Positions 57,130 to 64,000 of a DNA stretch of 64,000 nucleotides are shown in pieces. The DNA is from Limnomonas spitsbergensis (Eukaryota > Chlorophyta > Chlorophyceae > Chlamydomonadales), in the NCBI GenBank assembly GCA_037349105.1, contig JAYJMM010000003.1, forward strand, positions 868,001 through 932,000, given 5' to 3'. The notes below the pieces were generated by a model. That model was not told where the DNA came from. It saw nothing but the letters and a program-made list of their open reading frames with translations, and did not search any database. Position 1 is the first letter of the stretch; each line of letters opens with the position of its first letter. Made by a program: the position numbers and the translations under genes.

Positions 57130-59811
57130 CATGGTAGCACGATACGATGTTTAGGCCTTCGTATTCGTATCGTTTCGATGATACGAAACGATACGGCTGA
57201 TTCGAAACGATACGATGCTGCCCAGCCCAGTCCGGTCCACAGGATGGGCAGTAGAGCCTCAGTGCCCCCCCCCCTCGTTATTTAGAGCATGCCGTGCCGA
57301 TGTACACACTAGTAAAAGTGGGACGTGTCTCGTCTCCGACTAAGCGCTGCACAATGTCGGATGATGACGAGGTTGATGTCCTCAGTAGATACTGTCAGAA
57401 CCTCGGAAAAGTGCCGCAGAAAGGCGACCCAAGCAAGTTTACCTCCAACAGCAAGTGGAAGTGCCTGAAATGCAAGAATGAATTCGTGTGCTCTGGTGTA
57501 AACAAGCCCATATATCATTGCAACAAGGTTCCGGGCAAGAATGTGGCAGTGTGCAAGTCGAACAAGTACAGCATCGAGGACAAGGAAGCACTCAAGAGTC
57601 TGCTGCGGTCATTTGAAAGTGTTAAAACGGCCAAGGAAGCGGCCAAGAGCGCTGAGGAGAAGCAATCCGACGTGGTGATGGGGCATCTCTATCTCCCTGG
57701 GGCTGGCAGCGCTGCAGCAAGCCGCATTCCACCTACGCCGGGGACGATGCCTTACTTCGCCAACAAGCTGCAGAAGGACGACGTCGACCTATCAGTCGCA
57801 ATGGCATTCTACGCCAACGGCATCCCCTTCAACGTCTCCCGCAATCGCTACTGGAAGAGGATGATGCGCAAGGTGGCTGCGTTCGGAGCTGGTTACAAGC
57901 CTCCTGGCTACAACCCGTTACGTACTACACTGCTCGACAAGGTGAGCTTAAAAAGTAAAAAGAATTGCAGAGTTATCCGGTGATAATCCGGTGACTGGCC
58001 GGGTGGTGCATGGGTGCTCTGAATTTCCATGCCAGCCTGCCCTGAGCGCCGGCCTGCCCTACGGACCTGCCCTGATTGCCATGCAACCATCCTCTGATTG
58101 CTATGCTTTGATGCTTTGATTGCCATGCACCCACGTCTGTTTTGTTGCTGCTGCTGCTGTGTTGCAGTGTAAGGACAGGGTGGATGACGTCCTCGACAAG
58201 ATCATGGACATCATGAAGGTGTGCGGCTGCAGCCTCATCAGCGACGGCTGGTCCAATGCTCAGAACAGGCCGCTCCTCAATTTTCTTGTGACGACTCCCA
58301 AGGGCACGAAGTTCCTCTCTGCCATAGACACCAGCGGCGCTGTCAAGGACGCTCCCTACATTGCTGCGCAGCTCGCCCTTGCAATTACACAGCAGGGTGC
58401 GGAGGACATCGTCTGCATCTGCACAGACTCAGCCGGCGTGAATGCAGCAGCTGCAGCTTTGCTCAAGGAGGAGTTCCCAGGCATTGCATGGGTCCGGTGT
58501 GGAGCTCACGGTGTGGACCTGGCCCTGACTTCCATCGGCAAGCTTCCTTGGGTGAAGGACATCCTAGACCAAGCATCTACGCTGATGAAGTTCGTCACCA
58601 ACCATCATGCCAGCCTCGCCCTTGTCCGCAAGCACGCTGCAGAGGGGTCGAAGAAGTCTCTGCAAAAGCCAGGTGCGTGAAATCTTTCGTAGGGTTAAGG
58701 GTTTAGGGTTTCTGTCGTAGGCTAAGTATTGAAGTTGGGAGCTTAACCCGAAACCCTGACCTGAACTAGAGCGATGCTTATTCATCAACTGCTATGTTTC
58801 ATGTCAATGACGATATACCTGTGGGCCCTCCTCAAAAAGGCTCGGCCGTGTGGGCGTCCATCCCTAATTGGATGGGAAAATAAACAAAATAAATAAATCA
58901 GTGGATCAGGAAAACCAACTGCTATGTTTCATGTACTCCCTGATATTGCTTGCCACTGATTGCCGTTTCATTTGTGCCAATTTTTACATTGCCTCCTTGC
59001 CCCTCTCAGCTGCCACCAGGTTTGCGTACCACTTTATCATCCTGGACAGCATACTGGAGATGAAGGACGACCTGAAGAGCATGATCGAGGATGCGAGCTG
59101 GATTGCGTTCATCAAGCGGCTGCCCAAGGAGAAGCGGGGGACTGGTGTCGAGGTTCCAAGATTAGGTGACATTGCTCGCCATTGCTCGCTACATTTTCTG
59201 AGACCTACACTGCCAAATGATTCTGCATTTTTTTATTCTGCATTTCTGCAGTATTTTAAACCTACACACCAGGCGTGTGTTGACCCCTCATGGAGATTTT
59301 ATTGAGGTTTACTGCAACTATATGAATGATTTATCAACTGTTTTTGGCCTGTGTTTTATGATAGAAGGCTGTCTCAATAGTTTAGATCTAGTTTGTAGAG
59401 AACTGTTCGGTACTTGTTCGTTTTTTCTCTCCCAACCAGACAGTTGGGCGCCGAGCCTTTTGAGCAGGGCCCAGTGGTGTAACGTCATTGATAAAGTGGA
59501 CTTTTAGCCGGAAAATGATACACTAGCCATTGCTGTGCCGGCCGACAAATGTTGGAATCATGCTGTGCTGGCATGGACGAAAAATGCTTTGCCGGCCCTC
59601 AACTCAGTCTCAACACTACGCAACTTACTCAGGCCCTCAGCTATTGCTATCCAGCTCAGTCAAAAGTACTCAGCTTGACCCCACAGACTCTGGTTATCAG
59701 CTCAGTCTAAAAATGACTTTTTTCACTGAATTGATACGATACGTTCAATTCATCGTATTGTATCGAATTCGTATCGTATCGTATTGCATCGTATCGTATC
59801 GTGCTACCATG
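57130..59811 (+). mobile_element. hAT-superfamily DNA transposon, 2682 bp
   Basis: The left end CATGGTAGCACGATACGAT is matched in inverse by the right end (ATCGTATCGTGCTACCATG). The flanks carry a perfect 8-bp duplication AATCTTAG (57122-57129 and 59812-59819), the hAT hallmark. Many subterminal GATACGAAACGATACG and CGTATCG motifs lie just inside both ends, as expected for transposase binding. It carries a transposase gene (57354-59165), and inside it are two copies of the dispersed CCTCTGGGCCCTG repeat (58804-58862 and, inverse, 59440-59491). Confidence 0.92.
57354..59165 (+). CDS. hAT-like transposase with BED-type finger and DUF659 region, truncated
   Basis: Three exons, 57354-57941, 58168-58672 and 59010 to about 59165, join in phase to roughly 415 residues. 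An earlier ATG at 57300 is also open. The N-terminal part has a BED-like zinc-finger pattern (WKCLKCKNEF, then YHCNKVPGKNVAVCK). Exon 2 is a DUF659-type catalytic region with LISDGWSNAQNRPLLNF and ICTDSAGVNAAA, whose Asp residues fit the first two acidic residues of hAT transposases. Exon 3 begins TRFAYHFIILDSILEMKDDL, also typical. After exon 3 the frame breaks down, and the C-terminal part with the third acidic residue and the dimerisation region is absent. The protein is therefore probably inactive, although the element ends look fresh. The donors GTGAGC and GTGCGT are good. Confidence 0.85.
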
Positions 59812-59819
59812 AATCTTAG

Positions 59820-62800
59820 TTGGGATGTAAAGAGATCTGGCAGTCTGACACCGGAGTGTCTCCAAAAACTGGGGGGCGTTTTAATGTGCCTTTTACACAG
59901 GCAAAACTGACACCTAGTCAGGATGCAGTCCAGCCTGCTTCAACACCTGCGCCACACTGCAGGGCTACCTGCGTTCGACGCCAGTCGCCAGCTGGGGGGG
60001 CATAGTGTCACGACTGAGGTACCAGACTACCAGTGACTTCTGATTCTTCTCTTCTTAAAGGAGTGCTAGGAGCCCTTTACCAAGGGTAACCTGCTGTGCA
60101 TGAACGATAATCTGGCTGGCACCAGATTATCCTCGACTTAATCCTCGGGTTACTGCACTAACCTTTGATGATTCTTCCCTTCCTGTTGACAGAAGTTACG
60201 AATTGAAGACGACCCTTGAGAAGACTGATGCACTGAGGTCGACACTCAGTTGCCAGGTTGAGGTGGTCTAGATCGGACTTGTGGACGAACTAAACAGCCC
60301 GAAGTGAAGAAGGATGCAGAGCTGACTGAACGACTCTTGATGAAGAAGAGCAATCGAAGGATCAGATGGTCGACTTGGTAGCCAGGAAAGTCTGGGAAAG
60401 CAACTTGCAGTGTCGACTTAAGTTCTAGAGATTGAGCTGAGAGCTCGCAGTGTAGAGTTATTTAGCGTGAGAGTCAGAAGAATGAGAGATGGAGTAGAGG
60501 TGCTAAAGCTAGAGATAGTGAATATGTGTAGTGTTAGCTAGATATATTCTCACAGTGTAGCTGCCAGGTCCTGATACTGGATGAAGTGGGCTTAGAGCAA
60601 AAGGATCAGTGTAGAGTAAACTAGAGATCTCCGATCAGTGTAGTTTCCTGGCCTTGACGGATAAGGGACCGAAATATCACAGGTAGACGATTAGTCCCAA
60701 AACAGATTAAAACAGGGTGATTCAACGTCGTGTATGCTTGAGTATGAAGAGAAGAATGCCAGGAGCGAGCCAGGCATTCTCGAAGTACCACAAAACAGAC
60801 TGGATCCGAAACCAAAAAGAATGTACAAGCCAGTAAGCCACCCATGCGTGCGGTGCACCCATACGTCGTGACAATAGGAATTAGATCCAACTATCACAGC
60901 GGGAGTGTTGGAAGCAGGTCGATGACGTTACACCTCTGGGCCCTGATCAAAAAGGCTCGGCCGCGCGGGCGCCTAGCTAAAGACTTGGGAGGAAAGATGG
61001 AAACAAACACAAGGGGGCAGGACAAAAATAGGAGGAAAAGTGGGGAATAAAGTGAAGGGACAGTGGCGGAGACAGGTGCTCCGCCTTTACAAGACAGAGA
61101 AGGAAGCACCCGCAGGTCAGCAAGACAGCCCATAGGCCATAGCAGCAGTCATGGCGGCCGCCATGCCGCTCGAGGTCAGACAGATCACGAGAAGGTGCAC
61201 CTAATGAATTGAACTGCTGGGGCAATGACGTTACACCTCTGGGCCCTGCTCAAACAGGCTCGGCCACGTGGGCGCTTGAACTGCTGGGTGCACTGGAGGC
61301 TCTGGAGCCACAAGCAGCCGTCCCCAAGCTGCCCCCCCAGAAGCGACCGGCATTCAGCCGATACATGTGACAGCGGTGCGGGCGCAATTTGACGCAGCTT
61401 ACCAGCAGGTGCAGCTGGAGGGACCAGTGGGTGAGGACCCTAGGGAACCCGTCACCGAGCACATGTCAGCGGCAGCCTATAGTGATTTCAGATGGCACAC
61501 GCTAGGAGTCACACTAGTGAGAGGGCGCATGGTCCCTTATGCTCAAGCTCACGGCTAAGGCTCGACGTGGTCAGCACCTCACGGCTGGCACGTGAGGATG
61601 GCACAGCTGTCAATGGCGTGAGACAACGCTGAGCAAGGGGATCAGGCGAGCATGTGGAGGATGTACGATATGCTTTTGCTTTAAATGCCCTAGCTTCAAG
61701 GAGGCTCCATAGAAAAGAGGGTGGGAAGTCTCTTGTGCGGCGCCACAAACATCATCTTTCTCCAGGGCAGGCATTTATGGATTTGATGGTGTGTAAAGAT
61801 GTGGCAGACATTACTGAGGTCTAGACTGGGACTGGGAAATCATCGGTCTCTCCTTTCCTCTCTGGCTTTTTAATTGCCCTCCCCACTGGAGCAGTCGAGC
61901 CCCCAGTGCCCCCACTCTCCGTGCTCTTCGAACTTGCCCTTTCTTTGATCCTTACCTGGCAGTTGGGAGCCCACGTGGCTGTGCGGTCTGAGCAGGCCCC
62001 ATATGTGTCATGTACTTACCTTTATCACCTCACCTCCTCCTCCTAAAGATGGCAAGCTCGCATCGTCGTCAGAGAAAAACATGTGGGGAATTGTTCTGAT
62101 TTCCCAGAAATTTGGCTAAGCACATGTTCTCGTCAACCTCGCTCCCAGCATTCATCACAATTTAGGGGTCAGGTCCAAGTTGCTGATGTATTGACCAGGG
62201 GTATCCTCGGTATTGGCAGACGACTTCACCCTAGGATTTGTTTGCTATCCTGTCTTTCCTCTTGTGCCTTATCCCTTGACCTTCCTGTCTTTTTGTTTGC
62301 CGATGTGGCTGAGCTTCAATTCAGCATGGCCCAGAGGTGTAACGTCATTAACCCTAGGATTTGTTTGTACTGTCACGGTGAATAGCTGCCTCCTAAGGAA
62401 CGGTTGACCAAAGCAAAGAGAACACAAGACATTAAACAAGTTCGGATATCTTCATGCTCACAGCATATACCGCTAGGAGCTCGAAACTACTGTTGTAACT
62501 CAGTAGAAAGCTCGGAAACATGCGATAGTTCTTAGCTACTCACCTGGATTCCCACACTTTTGTTCACAGTGTTCTTGTGGGCCTATAATTCTCAATGCTA
62601 CGATTTTGTTTTTATGAACAATTCGACAATTAGTTCACCCGCCTAAACATAAATTGAAATGAACAGATTTTCTGTCCCTTCAAAAATTTCTGGACACATC
62701 ATGGACGCAGACTGTTCGCATCCATCACCGGTAATAGATGCATCTGATAGAACAACCAAACAAGATATGACAAACCCTTTGGCAACCAGCATGACACAGC

Positions 62801-63349
62801 CATGCACAGTGACTCAGGCCTGAGCCCTCACCTAGAACCTCGCTTGTTCGCATGCCTATCCACCTCCTCACCCTCCAACATCGCAAGAAATATAATTCAA
62901 GGTGGCGGGAAAAGTGCTGTTTAGCCGGAGAGGCGCACTTTATCCCCCCCCCCCCCTCTCTTAATCCAAACACCCACATGGCCACATCGCCCCCCAAGAA
63001 GGGATCATAAATATAATACAAGCTAAGTCGTTGACCTTAAAAGGCTTACAAGCACCTGGCCTCAGGACAGGGTTCCTTGTCCCTGCTGCTGTCTGTAGCC
63101 AGCCAGAAGTCCTACCCTCACCATAGACTCCCTCTAGACCTGACAACAAAGTGGCGCAAGCCAGGCCTAGCCCTGCCTACGAGACTGCAAAGTGCACATA
63201 CCTACATAATGTTCAAGCCAAACCACGACAGCTCCACCAGCAGCGTCAGACAGGCCCATTCATTGAAAGTCATTGAAGTGCCCCCCCAATCAATACTGGC
63301 ATGGCGCCTCACACCTGCACAACATCTTACGGCAAAAGATGGGCCCCAC
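59820..63349. other. Repeat-rich region, no complete gene
   Basis: Holds fragments of the helical coding module (59921-60000 and 61095-61175) and copies of the dispersed CCTCTGGGCCCTG repeat (60921, 61224, 61970-62010 inverse, 62315-62350 inverse). It also holds copy 2 of the GGCGGGAAAAGTGCTG repeat (62903-62937). The stretch 60000-60900 is plain sequence with no recognised feature. A short natural-looking minus-strand peptide near 63196-63265 (WACLTLLVELSWFGLN) could be a downstream exon of the glutamine-rich gene, but no acceptor supports it. Confidence 0.5.
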
Positions 63350-64000
63350 CTGCCAGCGAGGTCTGCGACCCCCCAGGGCTTGCCATTGCGCCCAGCTGGG
63401 CCTGCCCCCCTAGGGGCGGACCTCCTAGGTCCTGATGCTGGCCTCCCCCTGCGGCACCGCTGCGGGGCGCGGTCAGCATTGAGAGCAGGGACGTCGCCGC
63501 AGCAGGGTTGGAGGCAGCGAGCTGCGACAATAGCTGGCTGACAGTGTGACCACCTGGGAATGGCGGCAAGCTGCCTGCGGCCGATGTCCCTGCCCCTGCG
63601 GTGCCCTGGAGGGCGAGGCCAAAGTGGGCCAGCTGGGTGCTCGCGAGGGGTCCGTGCTGCCGGTGTTGCTGCATGTGCTGTTGTTGTTGCAGGTGCTGCT
63701 GCTGTTGCATGTGCTGTTGTTGCTGTTGCAGCTGCTGCTGTCGCTGCAGTTGTTGCTGCTGTTGCTGTTGCTGCTGTTGTTGCAGGTGCTGCTGCTGTTG
63801 CATGTGCTGTTGTTGATGTTGCATCAGCAGGGGCAGGTGCTGGGGATGGCCCATACTTTGCTGATTGGGCGCAGCATCTGTCATCAGCTGCTGTTGCTGT
63901 GGAGAGAACTGATGCACGCCATTGGAAACACCAACATGCCGCGGAGGCTGGAGCTGGAGCTGGAGCTGGTGCTGGTGCAAAATGCCTCCATGGGACCCCC
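63350..64000 (-). CDS. Glutamine-rich protein, partial
   Basis: An open frame enters from the right window edge and runs to a likely donor (CTGGCAG then GTGGGG) at 63350, encoding about 216 residues. It contains an LQLQLQ stretch, a long polyglutamine block with Met, His and Leu interruptions (QQHMQQQQHLQQQQ type), then a softer part with FGLALQGTAGAG and VSQLLSQLAASNPAAATSLL. The DNA is a CAG/CAA mixture, which is prone to length change. Such tracts are common in transcriptional regulators and RNA-binding proteins, but no domain is visible, so no function is assigned. Confidence 0.6.

Noticed and set aside
58691..58712. Telomere-like AGGGTTAAGGGTTTAGGGTTT
   Set aside because: Only about three imperfect units within a transposon intron; too short to be an interstitial telomere.
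57130..59811. Retroelement origin of the 57-kb element
   Set aside because: Terminal inverted repeats, an 8-bp target duplication and hAT/DUF659 motifs identify a DNA transposon; no reverse transcriptase is present.

Overview
This is nuclear DNA from a eukaryote, most likely a green alga. The genes are rich in short spliceosomal introns with GT-AG borders. A two-gene polyphosphate-polymerase (VTC) locus is present; the VTC complex is known from fungi, protists and algae but not from land plants. A class I heme peroxidase carries a plastid-type bipartite leader. Species cannot be named from sequence alone. Gene density is low and repeat content very high.

Layout. 1-4.2 kb: dispersed-repeat debris, an intronless tRNA-Leu(CAA) and a 645-bp PIF/Harbinger-like MITE. 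4.3-9.0 kb (-): a three-exon F-box/leucine-rich-repeat gene whose first intron holds a 1.7-kb graded GGGA array. 10.7-13.6 kb (+): a small five-exon membrane protein. 13.6-16.5 kb: a cluster of dispersed repeats. 16.5-20.3 kb (-): a TIR-domain plus armadillo-repeat gene. 21.2-23.5 kb (-), perhaps to 24.6 kb: an unrecognised multi-exon gene. 25.5-45.3 kb (-): a complete 17-exon VTC4-type gene (734 aa) whose introns are filled with minisatellites. 46.3-47.3 kb (+): a VTC1/DUF202 gene, head-to-head with VTC4. 49.1-56.0 kb (-): a six-exon class I peroxidase with two more intronic satellites. 57.1-59.8 kb: a hAT transposon with terminal inverted repeats and an 8-bp target duplication. 59.8-63.3 kb: repeat debris. 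63.35-64 kb (-): part of a glutamine-rich gene running off the window.

The main signal is in the VTC4 introns. Most of the large tandem arrays start at an exon border, and several repeat the exon end together with its splice site: 5' splice sites of exons 5, 6, 7, 8 and 14, and 3' splice sites of exons 6, 11 and 15. Single diverged copies flank exons 7, 9 and 11. Separately, an element family found mainly in introns starts exactly at the 5' splice site of two VTC4 introns. Together these suggest that splice junctions are hotspots for tandem duplication, or that introns here grow from splice-site-bearing units.

Functionally, VTC4 (SPX sensor, catalytic tunnel domain, membrane anchor) and VTC1 (membrane anchor) are expected to form one membrane complex making polyphosphate, and their divergent layout would allow shared control. 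The other genes show no evident shared pathway. All exon models were built by hand from reading frame, splice-site and phase consistency and from remembered family motifs; no database search was run.
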